Shown: positions 35,552 to 44,179 of the stretch, piece after piece
Layout: each line of letters starts with the position of its first letter
How positions within the stretch are numbered: position 1 is the stretch's first letter
Source: Clostridium_AF sediminicola
GTDB taxonomy: Bacteria; Bacillota; Clostridia; Clostridiales; Clostridiaceae
Assembly: GCF_050402865.1 (NCBI RefSeq)
Contig: NZ_BAABMF010000019.1
Span: forward strand, 26,774-90,773
Length of the DNA stretch: 64,000 nt
Direction of reading: 5' to 3'
Notes under the pieces: generated by a model
Databases searched by the model: none
What the model was told of the DNA's origin: nothing
Seen by the model: only the letters and a program-made list of their open reading frames with translations
Program-made: the position numbers and the translations under genes

Positions 35552-35580
35552 ATTATATGATAAAGTTATTATCATGTCAA
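35552..35580 (-). promoter_or_regulatory. Consensus sigma-A promoter of ald with operator in the spacer
   Basis: On the minus strand TTGACA, 17 bp and TATAAT match the consensus fully. The spacer itself (35558-35574) is the inverted repeat TGATAA-N5-TTATCA, so a repressor bound there would block polymerase. The leader is about 100 bases. Confidence 0.75.
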
Positions 35581-35913
35581 CGAACAAATTATTGATTTTA
35601 TATATGTAAAGGATATGATTTTTCAGTTTATTAAATATATCTTCAAATAAACATTATTTATTGTTTTATTTAGCTAATTTTTATAAATATACTAATAATA
35701 CTCCAAATAAATTAGCAAGTACTCTTTTTATAATTAATCCTTTTTTCAACCAATAATGATTATATTTATTTCTTTTATCAAGTATTTTCGAAAAAAAATA
35801 AGAAATAATATCATAAAACAAAATTCTTGATTCAATTGTCAAAATATTCTATACCTTTTATAGTATATGTTTCATAAATATAACAATAGTATTCTAAATA
35901 GTAATAATACATA
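35581..35913. other. Gene-free AT-rich stretch upstream of ald
   Basis: Apart from the ald promoter to its left and the hairpin to its right, I see no gene, promoter or repeat in this 330-bp stretch. Confidence 0.5.
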
Positions 35914-35958
35914 AATAATATAAAGTCCTTTTGAACTTCAAAAGGACTTTATATTATT
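35914..35958. terminator. 22-bp perfect inverted repeat downstream of glnS
   Basis: Arms 35914-35935 and 35937-35958 (core AAAGTCCTTTTGAA) are fully complementary with a one-base centre. It may be a second terminator or a transcription barrier between glnS and ald. Confidence 0.55.
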
Positions 35959-35981
35959 CAATCTAGATTCTTGATAATTTG

Positions 35982-36015
35982 AAAAAAAGCTGCTACCACT
36001 AAATATGGTAACAGC
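35982..36015 (-). terminator. Terminator of glnS
   Basis: GCTGCTACCA (35989-35998) pairs with TGGTAACAGC (36006-36015); on the minus strand seven T follow. Confidence 0.85.
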
Positions 36016-36027
36016 ACTAAATTTAAT

Positions 36028-37716
36028 TTATTTCTTTTTAATTTTGAATGAGCTTCTTAATGAAACTATTCTATTAATCACTGGTTTCTCTTCAGTTGAG
36101 TCCTTGTCAACACAGAAGAATCCAGTTCTTAAGAATTGGTATTTTTCCCCTTCACAAACGCCTTTAATAGAAGGTTCAATTTTCGAATCCGTCAATACTT
36201 CCATAGAATTCGGATTCAATATCATTTCACTATCTTCACTTTCATTGTCTTCTTTTTCTATCATTAAATGCTCATAAAGTCTAACTTCAGCATCAACTGC
36301 ATGAGATGCTGATACCCAATGAATTGTACCCTTTACTTTACGTCCTGTAAATCCTGTTCCACTCTTAGTTTCAGGGTCATATGTGCAATGTAGTTCTACT
36401 ATATTTCCTTCTTCATCTTTTATTACATCGTTACATTTTACAAAGTAGGCACCTTTAAGCCTAACTTCATTTCCGGGAAACATTCTAAAATATTTCTTTG
36501 GTGGATTTTCCATAAAGTCATCTGCATCAATGTATAATTCTCGAGAAAATGGAACTTGTCTTGAGCCCATTTCAGGGTTTTCTGGATTATTTTCTATAGT
36601 AAGCATTTCTTCTTGCCCTTCTGGATAATTAGTAATGATTACTTTTATTGGACGAAGTACAGCCATTATTCTTGGAACTTTTGTTTTTAAATCTTCTCTT
36701 ATACAATATTCAAGTAATGCAACATCAACTAAACTATTAGCCTTTGCAACACCTATTCTATCACAGAAATCTCTAATAGACTCTGGTGTATATCCTCTTC
36801 TTCTTAAACCCGAAATTGTTGGCATTCTAGGGTCATCCCACCCTGCTACTGTATTTTCATCAACTAATGTTTTTAATTTTCTCTTGCTCATAACTGTATT
36901 AGTTAAATTCAATCTAGCAAATTCATATTGATGAGGTGGAATATCAAATTCTAACTCTTCTATTACCCAATCATATAAAGGTCTATGGTCAGCAAATTCT
37001 AGTGTACAAACTGAATGTGTTATATTTTCAAAAGCATCTTCTAGAGGATGCGCAAAGTCATACATAGGATATATGCACCATTTGTCTCCTGTATTATGAT
37101 GATGAGCATGAGCAATTCTATAAATAACTGGATCTCTCATATTCATATTTGGAGATGCCATATCTATTTTAGCTCTTAATACTTTTGTACCATCTTCAAA
37201 TTCTCCAGCTCTCATTTTTTCGAACAGCTCTAAATTTTCATCAACGGAACGATTTCTATAAGGACTTTCTTTTCCAGGTTCAGTTAGCGTTCCTCTATAC
37301 TCTCTAATTTCCTCTGCAGATAAATCACATACAAAAGCTTTGCCTGTTTTTATTAATTTTACTGCACATTCATATATTTTTTCAAAATAATTTGATGCAA
37401 AGTACATTCTCTCTTCCCAATCAAACCCTAACCATTTAACATCAGTTTTTATTGAATCAACATACTCAACATCTTCTTTCGTCGGATTAGTATCATCAAA
37501 TCTTAAATTACATAACCCATTATATTTCTTAGCAATGCCAAAATTTAAACATATTGATTTAGCATGACCTATGTGTAAGTATCCATTTGGTTCAGGTGGG
37601 AACCTAGTATGCACTTTATTATCAGGATTCGCTTCTAAATATTCTTCAACAATATTATGTATAAAGTTAGAAGGAGTATTCCCTTCCACTTCTATTTTTT
37701 TATTTTTTTCACTCAT
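36028..37716 (-). CDS. glnS: Glutaminyl-tRNA synthetase
   Basis: The 562-residue class I synthetase has 'FPPEPNGYLHIGHAKSICLNFG' (HIGH motif, about 42-60), 'RFDDTNP', 'WCIYPMYDFAHPLEDAFENITHS', the KMSKS equivalent 'NTVMSKRKL' and a C-terminal anticodon-binding beta-barrel pair ('GNEVRLKGAYFVKC'). It charges tRNA-Gln directly, of interest in a clostridial genome, where many relatives use the GatCAB route instead. Ends in its own terminator. AGGAG ribosome site. Confidence 0.97.
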   Translation of the reverse strand: MSEKNKKIEVEGNTPSNFIHNIVEEYLEANPDNKVHTRFPPEPNGYLHIGHAKSICLNFGIAKKYNGLCNLRFDDTNPTKEDVEYVDSIKTDVKWLGFDWEERMYFASNYFEKIYECAVKLIKTGKAFVCDLSAEEIREYRGTLTEPGKESPYRNRSVDENLELFEKMRAGEFEDGTKVLRAKIDMASPNMNMRDPVIYRIAHAHHHNTGDKWCIYPMYDFAHPLEDAFENITHSVCTLEFADHRPLYDWVIEELEFDIPPHQYEFARLNLTNTVMSKRKLKTLVDENTVAGWDDPRMPTISGLRRRGYTPESIRDFCDRIGVAKANSLVDVALLEYCIREDLKTKVPRIMAVLRPIKVIITNYPEGQEEMLTIENNPENPEMGSRQVPFSRELYIDADDFMENPPKKYFRMFPGNEVRLKGAYFVKCNDVIKDEEGNIVELHCTYDPETKSGTGFTGRKVKGTIHWVSASHAVDAEVRLYEHLMIEKEDNESEDSEMILNPNSMEVLTDSKIEPSIKGVCEGEKYQFLRTGFFCVDKDSTEEKPVINRIVSLRSSFKIKKK

Positions 37717-37848
37717 TCTCTATTCCTCCTTATCAGTTATTATTAACAGATAGAATTAATTAATACAAAATCATAGTTTTGACTAGTATACATAAATTTT
37801 ATTATACCATAAAAAGAACAATTTAACATTAGCCTCAATTCAAATTAA

Positions 37849-37883
37849 AAATAATCAAAGGAAAAATTACCCTTGATTATTTT
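37849..37883 (-). terminator. Terminator of the selenoprotein gene
   Basis: AATAATCAAAGG (37850-37861) pairs with CCTTGATTATT (37871-37881) and a T run follows on the minus strand. It lies just after the stop codon at 37887. Confidence 0.7.
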
Positions 37884-37886
37884 AAT

Positions 37887-38177
37887 TTAAATAACTATAA
37901 TCCCATGTACAGTAATTTGCTTGAAAAATAAAAATGACGATAAAGAAAATGATAGTTCTTCTCTTACATTAAATGCTTTTCTTAAATAAATATCTATTTC
38001 ATCTACACTGTAATGGTTGTATTTATACTTTTCTGAAGCCACCGGCTCTGTTATTGCTATGCTAGGCATAGTTGAGCCACCTCAACATACACCACTTGCT
38101 ACTACTTCCACTGTAATTACGTTAGAATTTTTTTTACCCAAATACTCTTTTACTTTATCAGAAATATTAATTTTGAT
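37887..38177 (-). CDS. Selenoprotein of the CC/Se motif (HesB-like) family, in-frame UGA
   Basis: Reading through the TGA at 38082-38084 as selenocysteine gives one 96-residue protein: N-terminal 'KINISDKVKEYLGKKN', the redox site 'ASGVC-U-GGSTMPSIAITEP', then 'YSVDEIDIYLRKAF' and the family end 'FLFFKQITVHGI'. Without readthrough the conserved second half (60 residues) would have no ribosome site. A stem-loop fitting a bacterial SECIS follows the UGA at once. The first codon is odd: GGAGG lies seven bases before ATC (38175-38177), exactly where relatives have Met, and no ATG, GTG or TTG is available nearby. The function of this small thiol/selenol family is unknown; it is related in shape to HesB/A-type proteins. 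It sits between glnS and the murein-peptide operon with its own terminator. Confidence 0.82.
38044..38084 (-). promoter_or_regulatory. SECIS element of the selenoprotein gene
   Basis: On the minus strand the UGA (38082-38084) is followed by GGCTC (38078-38074) pairing with GAGCC (38048-38044), and inside it CTATGC (38071-38066) pairing with GCATAG (38062-38057). The apical loop (CCTAG if the closing pair opens) lies 16 bases after the UGA, in the range known for SelB-binding hairpins. Confidence 0.75.
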
Positions 38178-38292
38178 ATTAAAACCTCCTCTTCATCATA
38201 AACTTTTCATGTGTTAAGTTGGTTAAGCTGAATTCATTACTATAATTATACTATATTTCACCTTGTTTATTATTAATATTTCTTTATTAAAT

Positions 38293-39360
38293 TTAAATTT
38301 TTATAATCCCCAATCCAAATTTATCATTAAACGTAATTTCTGATTTATTATAAATAATTCCCCCATCAACAGGTTCTTCTTTACAAAGTAACGGAACATC
38401 CAAATCTACATCTATAATATTTTTCTTTGCCCCAGCAATATGTGCTGCAGCACTAACACCGATTTTACTTTCCATCATTGAACCAATCATACATTCAACT
38501 CCGTTAGCTTCTGCAATGGACACAATTTTTAAAGCATTATATATTCCTCCAGTTTTCATAAGCTTAATATTTATCATATCAGCTGCTCTCATATTAATTA
38601 ATCTAACAGCATCTTCAGGAGAAAATACACTTTCATCTGCTAAAACTGGAATTGGTACATTATCAGTTACCATTTTCATTCCTTCAAAATCTTTTGCAAA
38701 TACTGGTTGTTCAACAATTTCAATATCTACTCCAGCATTTAACATATTATTTACTGCATTTATCGCCTCTTTAGGTTTCCAACCTTGATTAGCATCAATT
38801 CTTAATTTAATTTTATCTCCAACTGCTTTTCTTATTGCTTTCATTCTTTCTAAATCTTTTTTACCGTCTTTTCCAACTTTTATTTTCAAAACCTGATATC
38901 CCTCTTTAACTGCTTCCAAACTATCTATTGCCATTTGTTCAACATCATTCAAACTTATTGTTATATCAGTATGTAACTTCTTTTTATGATTCCCAAGTAA
39001 TTTGTGTAAAGGAGCTTTATAATATTTTCCATACAAATCATATAGTCCAATGTCAACGGCCGCTTTTGCACTTGTATTACCTACAAGACATCCATTCAAC
39101 ACAGATAAATTTTCTTCAAAATCTTCAATACTTCTATTCATAAGATGTTCTTTGATGTGCTCAACACCATTGATAATTGAACCAATCGTGTCTCCAGTTA
39201 TTACTTCTGTAGGAGCTGCTGCTCCGTAACCTATTACCCCTTCATTGGTAATAACTTTTACAATAATATTTTCCATAACTTCAACAGTTCTTAGAGCTGT
39301 CTTAAACGGTTTTTTTAGTGGAATATAAATTTTTTCTGTCCTTATATCTTTTATAATCAT
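38293..39360 (-). CDS. ykfB: L-Ala-D/L-Glu epimerase (dipeptide epimerase, enolase superfamily)
   Basis: The 355-residue enzyme has the enolase-superfamily capping domain and barrel. Visible catalytic parts are 'VLKIKVGKDGK' (KxK base), 'LRIDANQGW' (metal Asp), 'IEVVEQPV'-type 'DIEIVEQPVFAKD' (metal Glu), 'LADESVFS' (metal Asp) and 'NIKLMKTGGIYNAL' (second Lys base). This arrangement with 'DVDLDVPLL' near the end is that of L-Ala-D/L-Glu epimerases, which recycle the murein dipeptide. The start ATG at 39360 follows GAGGAG. It ends the Opp/ldcA-like operon, as in the B. subtilis ykf group. Confidence 0.9.
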   Translation of the reverse strand: MIIKDIRTEKIYIPLKKPFKTALRTVEVMENIIVKVITNEGVIGYGAAAPTEVITGDTIGSIINGVEHIKEHLMNRSIEDFEENLSVLNGCLVGNTSAKAAVDIGLYDLYGKYYKAPLHKLLGNHKKKLHTDITISLNDVEQMAIDSLEAVKEGYQVLKIKVGKDGKKDLERMKAIRKAVGDKIKLRIDANQGWKPKEAINAVNNMLNAGVDIEIVEQPVFAKDFEGMKMVTDNVPIPVLADESVFSPEDAVRLINMRAADMINIKLMKTGGIYNALKIVSIAEANGVECMIGSMMESKIGVSAAAHIAGAKKNIIDVDLDVPLLCKEEPVDGGIIYNKSEITFNDKFGLGIIKI

Positions 39361-39364
39361 AATT

Positions 39365-39785
39365 TCACTCCTCAATTAATTCAATAATTAATTTAACTAT
39401 CTTTACTATATACTCATCACCTAAATATCTAGGTATCATATTCTTAAAAATTTGATTTTTCATTAATTCAAATATTTGATTTGATGATTGGGAAATTACT
39501 ATATATATATTGCATAATAATTCACCAATGTCTTTTGGAGAAGTATAATTATCTATGCCCTTTTCTCTTGCATAAAAATCCATCATATTTCTTTGTAAAA
39601 TGGTTTCCTTTACTCCAAAATCATTAATTGTAGAATTTATTTCATCCATAACTAGATAATTAATTAACACATTAGTAGCTTTATTATCACTTTACATAAT
39701 CATTAGTGTAATTAAATCCTTTAATGAATATGTTTTTCTTGATATTGAACTAAAAGTTTTTTCAGCCTTTCTTTCAAAAAATCAC
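39365..39785 (-). pseudogene. Decayed class A beta-lactamase-like serine hydrolase
   Basis: Between the M20 and epimerase genes one frame reads 'KTFSSISRKTYSLKDLITLMIM', a TAA stop, then 'SDNKATNVLINYLVMDEINS' and 'NMMDFYAREKGIDNYTSPKDIGELL'. The SDN and the following helices match the class A beta-lactamase/serine hydrolase fold. The N-terminal part with the SxxK Ser is missing (the frame joins directly to the M20 stop), one internal stop is present, and the end after 'MIPRYLGDE' lacks the KTG motif. It is a remnant. In related operons an intact serine hydrolase sits here. Confidence 0.85.
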
Positions 39786-39787
39786 CA

Positions 39788-41002
39788 TCATTTCTGAAGT
39801 ACGGCCAATACATTTAAAACTTGTAATGCTATACCATATTTTAAGCATTCTTCATCAACGTCGAAAAGCTTATGATGTCCATCGTGAATAATTCCTTTTT
39901 CCTCATTTCTACAACCCAATCTAAAGAATGCACCTTTAGCTTCTTTTAAGTAATATGCAAAATCTTCAACTCCTAAACTAGGATGATCAATTATCTTAAT
40001 GTTCTCTTCACCTACAAGAAATTGAGCATTATTCCTAACTAAATCAACCATAGAATTTTCATTAATAAGTGAAGTATAACCCTCTTCAACTATCAGTTTT
40101 CCATTGCCTCCCATTGATTTAGATATACTCTCAACCATTGATTTTATTCTACTCAAAACTAAACTTCTCGTATCATCATCTAATGTTCTAACTGTTCCAA
40201 TCATCTCAACTTCATCGGCAATAATATTACCTCTAGTTCCACCATGGATAGAGCCTATTGTTACAACAGCCGAATTTACTGGATCAACATTTCTGCTTAC
40301 AATGTTTTGCAATGCTGAAATAATTTGACCTGAAATTGCAATTGCATCTATTCCTGAGTGCGGATAAGCACCATGTGTACTTTCTCCTATAACAACAATC
40401 TTTATGGTGTCAGAAGAGGCATTGTTTTTACCGTATCTAATACCGAATTTCCCTTTATCTAATTCTGGTGCTACATGAAGTCCAAAAACTGCATCAACTT
40501 TTGGATTTTCCATTATACCTGCCTCTATCATAGGCTTAGCTCCACCTACAGTTTCTTCAGCAGGCTGAAAAATTAATTTTATATTTCCTGAATACTCTTT
40601 CTCTAATTTTTTTAAAATTCTTGCCGTTCCAAGAAGAACTGCCATATGTACATCATGACCACATGCATGCATTTTACCATTATTCTTAGACTTATATTCT
40701 ACTTTGTTCTCTTCAATTATAGGAAGTGCATCCATATCAGCTCTTAACGCAACCGTTCTCACATTTATATTATCATTTTTTATGCCGCTAATCATCCCTA
40801 ATATTCCTGTATTAGCTATAGGGGTTTTATATTGAATTTCCATATCATCTAAATAGGATTTTATTTTTTCATTTGTTCTATACTCTTCCATACCTAATTC
40901 TGGATTCATATGAAAATCTCTTCTAACGTCAATAACCCAATCAATAATTTTATCTATTTCTTCGTATAACTTTTCTTTGTCAATAATTATTTTTTGATTC
41001 AT
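39788..41002 (-). CDS. M20-family amidohydrolase/peptidase
   Basis: The 404-residue metal enzyme has 'RRDFHMNPELGMEEYRT' at the start, 'ALRADMDALPIIEEN' , the dinuclear-site 'MHACGHDVHMAVLLGTA', 'FQPAEETVGGAKPMIEAG', a dimerisation domain with 'SSDTIKIVVIGESTHGAYPHSGIDAI' and the C-terminal 'FFRLGCRNE...IIHDGHHKLFDVDEE'. Relatives remove acyl or aminoacyl groups. In this operon it may act on a murein-derived peptide. AGGGTGG ribosome site. Confidence 0.92.
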   Translation of the reverse strand: MNQKIIIDKEKLYEEIDKIIDWVIDVRRDFHMNPELGMEEYRTNEKIKSYLDDMEIQYKTPIANTGILGMISGIKNDNINVRTVALRADMDALPIIEENKVEYKSKNNGKMHACGHDVHMAVLLGTARILKKLEKEYSGNIKLIFQPAEETVGGAKPMIEAGIMENPKVDAVFGLHVAPELDKGKFGIRYGKNNASSDTIKIVVIGESTHGAYPHSGIDAIAISGQIISALQNIVSRNVDPVNSAVVTIGSIHGGTRGNIIADEVEMIGTVRTLDDDTRSLVLSRIKSMVESISKSMGGNGKLIVEEGYTSLINENSMVDLVRNNAQFLVGEENIKIIDHPSLGVEDFAYYLKEAKGAFFRLGCRNEEKGIIHDGHHKLFDVDEECLKYGIALQVLNVLAVLQK

Positions 41003-41020
41003 TTAAACACCACCCTTTTT

Positions 41021-41060
41021 ATAAATTGCGAACAAGTTCCAAATTTATAGTGACAACTTG
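41021..41060 (+). repeat. End fragment of the modular hairpin repeat
   Basis: The palindrome with GCGAACAAGTTC (41021-41048) followed by AGTGACAACTTG matches the left ends at 52534 and 62649, but the rest of the element is missing. It lies between the LD-carboxypeptidase and M20 genes. Confidence 0.7.
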
Positions 41061-41069
41061 CTTTACACT

Positions 41070-42008
41070 TTATTTTAACACCGTGTTTTCAAGTATTTTA
41101 ATTTCGCATTTATTTGCATCTAAAGCAGCTTTAATTCCAAAAGGAATTGTTATCATTGGTTTGCAATGTCCGGATCTAACATTATATATAATTGGTTTTC
41201 CACATATACTAACTATTTCTTTAAATATATCCACAAGTTGAAAAGTTTTATGCCCTTCTTTTGCAACACAATTATTGAAATCACCAAACATGATTCCTGA
41301 TGCTTCATTAAATTTATTTGCTAGTCTTAATTGTGTTAACATTCTATCTATTTGGTAAGGTCTTTCTGCTATTTCTTCAATAAATAATAATTTTCCTTTT
41401 GTATCTATCTCATATGGTGTACCCAAACTTGAAGTTATCAATGTTAAATTGCCACCAATTATTTCACCTTCAGCATAACCGGAATTAAGACTTCTAATAT
41501 ATTGATTTTCTGGATTTTCAATATTATATCCGCTATTCTCAGTTATAGTTCTTAAAAGATTTTCTCTTGTAAACGCATCAAAATCATCTACCATATTTGA
41601 AGCTGCCATTGGTCCATGAAAAGTTACCAAATTAGATTTTTGAGTTATAGCTATATGCAAACTAGTTATATCACTATAGCCTATGAATACTTTTGGATTA
41701 TTTTTTATCAAATCATAATCAACCATATCTAGTATCCTAGGAGTTCCATATCCACCTCTTAAACACAAAATGCCATCAATGTTCTTGTTGGAAAAAGCGT
41801 TATTCAAATCCTTAGCTCTTATTTCATCCTTTCCAGATAGATAAGCATATTCCTCAAAACAACTCTCTCCTAAAATTACATTAAACCCTAGTTTTCTCAC
41901 TGCTTTTTCAGCTTTAAGAACATTTTCTCGTTCTGTAGGACTTGCAGGTGCAATAATACAGATTGTATCACCTGCTTTTAAGGACTTTGGTTTTCTCAAT
42001 ATAATCAT
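41070..42008 (-). CDS. LD-carboxypeptidase (S66 family, LdcA/MccF-like)
   Basis: The 312-residue Ser peptidase has 'GDTICIIAPASPTE' at the start, 'GILCLRGGYGTPRILDMVDYDLIKNNPKVFIGYSDITSLH' (with the catalytic Ser in GYSD), 'GEIIGGNLTLITSSLGT', 'LFIEEIAERPYQIDRMLTQLR' (catalytic Glu) and 'SGHCKPMITIPFG' (catalytic His). It removes the terminal D-residue from tetrapeptides of murein. It follows oppA after a string of hairpins. Confidence 0.93.
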   Translation of the reverse strand: MIILRKPKSLKAGDTICIIAPASPTERENVLKAEKAVRKLGFNVILGESCFEEYAYLSGKDEIRAKDLNNAFSNKNIDGILCLRGGYGTPRILDMVDYDLIKNNPKVFIGYSDITSLHIAITQKSNLVTFHGPMAASNMVDDFDAFTRENLLRTITENSGYNIENPENQYIRSLNSGYAEGEIIGGNLTLITSSLGTPYEIDTKGKLLFIEEIAERPYQIDRMLTQLRLANKFNEASGIMFGDFNNCVAKEGHKTFQLVDIFKEIVSICGKPIIYNVRSGHCKPMITIPFGIKAALDANKCEIKILENTVLK

Positions 42009-42166
42009 CTCATTTCAATTATTTTATAAATACTTTATAAACTAATCACATTATAATACAGATAGTTTATAATCACTATACCATTATTTATCTTATTAAC
42101 CCTATTATAGTAGATTGATTTAAATTAAACAACAAATCAATACAACAAAAAATTCTTCATAAAAAC

Positions 42167-42240
42167 TAAGTTGCATATAGCATACTTAATTTTTATAAAG
42201 AATTTCGGTATTAAACCGAAAAAGGAATCCTAAGATTCCT
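42167..42240 (-). terminator. Three tandem hairpins between oppA and the LD-carboxypeptidase gene
   Basis: On the minus strand they occur in the order 42223-42240 (AGGAATC arm, followed by five T), 42204-42220 (TTCGGT arm) and 42167-42188 (AAGT outer arm, followed by TTTTT). The first acts as a partial terminator that favours the Opp genes over the peptidase genes. Confidence 0.7.
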
Positions 42241-42265
42241 CTTTCACTTATATTTATTAATTTAA

Positions 42266-44074
42266 TTACTCAGCCATTTCAACTTGACCGAAATAGAATT
42301 GACCCATTGTAGTCTTCATCCATCCCTGAACTTTTTCCGCTACCATTACTAAATCAGTGTAGTAGTAGATAGGCATTACTGGTAAGTCATTCATTAATGT
42401 TTCTTGAGCATCATAGAAATGTTGGAATCTTTCTTTACCTGTAGATGATCTAGTAGCATCTATTGCTTTATCATATTCAGGATTACTCCATTTTCCATAG
42501 TTTTGAGAAGAACCATCTAATAAAATATCCAACATAGTCAATGGATCTGCATAGTCACCTAACCATCCACCTCTAGCTATTTGGAAATCTCCATGTACTC
42601 TATTATCTTGGAATACAGCCCACTCAGCATTTGTTAATTCAACATCAATTCCTAAGTTAGTTTTCCACATTTCTTGAATAGCTTCAGCAACAGCTTTATG
42701 CGCTTCATTAGTATTGTAAGAAATAACTAATTTAGGGAATCCTTTTCCTTCTGGGAATCCAGCTTCAGCTAATAATTTTTTAGCGTCTTCATATTTTGAA
42801 TCATCTTTAGGCATACCATAATCACCAGCTGTTTCATTGAAATCTTTACCATCAGCATCTAATAAACCTTTTGGCACAAAACCAGTTGCAGGCAATTGGC
42901 CACCTTTAGTAACAGTTTCAACTATAGCTTCTCTGTTTATAGAATAAGCTAATGCTTTTCTTACTCTTACATCTTTTAACTCATCAATTTTTTCCATATT
43001 GAAAGAATAGTAGTAAGTACCGATTTGTGGTAATACTCCAAAAGTTGGATCTTCAGCTTGTAATTTTGCAATTTCTGCAGTTGGAACATCATCAAGTACA
43101 TCTAATTCATTATTTTGATAAGCTGTTAAAGCAGTTGTTGCTTCAACTATCATAGAAGCTTCGATTCTATCAAGTTTTATAGAATCTGCATTCCAGTAGT
43201 TTTCATTTTTAACAAGTACAATTTTATCACCTGATTTGTATTCTGCTAATTTGAAAGGACCATTTGAAATAGCTTTTGCAGGATCTTTAGCCCAAACACC
43301 ATCAGGGTCTACCATATCTTCTCTTGCAGGCATGAAAGTATAGAATCCAGTTAAACCTAAGAAGTATTCAGCAGGGTAAGCTAATGTAACTTCAAGAGTT
43401 TTTTCGTCTAAAGCTTTAACTCCAACGTTATCTATCACTTCTTTTTTAGCTGCTGTAAACGCTGTAGTTTCTTCTTCAGTCATTTCTTTTATTCTATTAG
43501 TAATTTCATTCTTTAATTCTTCTTTTTTAGCTTCATCTTCTTCAGCTTTTTCTTTATCTAATAAAGCAGCAAAATCTGTGTCTTGACCTTTTAACCAAGC
43601 TCTTTCACTAAAAGCAGAATACTCACCAGCACCTTTTATAGCAGCAGCTTCGTATATAAATGCATATTCAGATGCAGTAGCAGGATCCATACCTCTTTTC
43701 CAACCGTATTCAAAGTCTTGAGCAGTAACTGCCTTTCCATCAGACCATTTAGCATCTCTTAATGTAAAAGTATAAACTAAACTATCATCTGATACAGTAT
43801 AGCTTTCAGCCATACCTGGAACTACTTCACCTTTAACATCTCTCATTAATCCTTCAAATGTATTAGTTAAAATATCTCCACCATCTGTAGCTGAGTTTAA
43901 TTGTGGATCTAAAGTCTTAGGATCTGAACCCAAGTTCCATTTCAAAACTGATTCTTTTGCTGAGTCTTTATCAGCATCGCCAGCTTTGTTTCCATTTTTA
44001 GCATTTGAACCACAACCTGCTAAAATTGAAGCAGTAACTAATAAAGCTGTTAAAATTGATAGAATTTTCTTCAT
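42266..44074 (-). CDS. oppA: Oligopeptide-binding lipoprotein (OppA-like)
   Basis: The 602-residue family-5 solute-binding protein has a lipoprotein signal ending 'ASILAGCGSN', 'KWNLGSDPKTLDPQLNSATDGGDILTNTFEGLM' and 'TFTLRDAKWSDGKAVTAQDFEYGWKR', both diagnostic of OppA proteins. A charged insert of about 60 residues ('DKEKAEEDEAKKEELKNEI') between residues 170 and 225 is longer than usual. It binds peptides outside the cell; murein tripeptides are likely given the downstream genes. Confidence 0.95.
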   Translation of the reverse strand: MKKILSILTALLVTASILAGCGSNAKNGNKAGDADKDSAKESVLKWNLGSDPKTLDPQLNSATDGGDILTNTFEGLMRDVKGEVVPGMAESYTVSDDSLVYTFTLRDAKWSDGKAVTAQDFEYGWKRGMDPATASEYAFIYEAAAIKGAGEYSAFSERAWLKGQDTDFAALLDKEKAEEDEAKKEELKNEITNRIKEMTEEETTAFTAAKKEVIDNVGVKALDEKTLEVTLAYPAEYFLGLTGFYTFMPAREDMVDPDGVWAKDPAKAISNGPFKLAEYKSGDKIVLVKNENYWNADSIKLDRIEASMIVEATTALTAYQNNELDVLDDVPTAEIAKLQAEDPTFGVLPQIGTYYYSFNMEKIDELKDVRVRKALAYSINREAIVETVTKGGQLPATGFVPKGLLDADGKDFNETAGDYGMPKDDSKYEDAKKLLAEAGFPEGKGFPKLVISYNTNEAHKAVAEAIQEMWKTNLGIDVELTNAEWAVFQDNRVHGDFQIARGGWLGDYADPLTMLDILLDGSSQNYGKWSNPEYDKAIDATRSSTGKERFQHFYDAQETLMNDLPVMPIYYYTDLVMVAEKVQGWMKTTMGQFYFGQVEMAE

Positions 44075-44179
44075 TTTATATCCCCCTTTTATATTTAATT
44101 GTGAAAAATAATAAGTTTTGTATTTTTCACAAATAATAACACTACTATTTTTAACAAAATTTAAAATTTTATTCTAAAT

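Noticed and set aside
38017..38217. 66-codon plus-strand frame
   Set aside because: It lies opposite the selenoprotein gene, crosses the SECIS hairpin, and has no ribosome site or family match.
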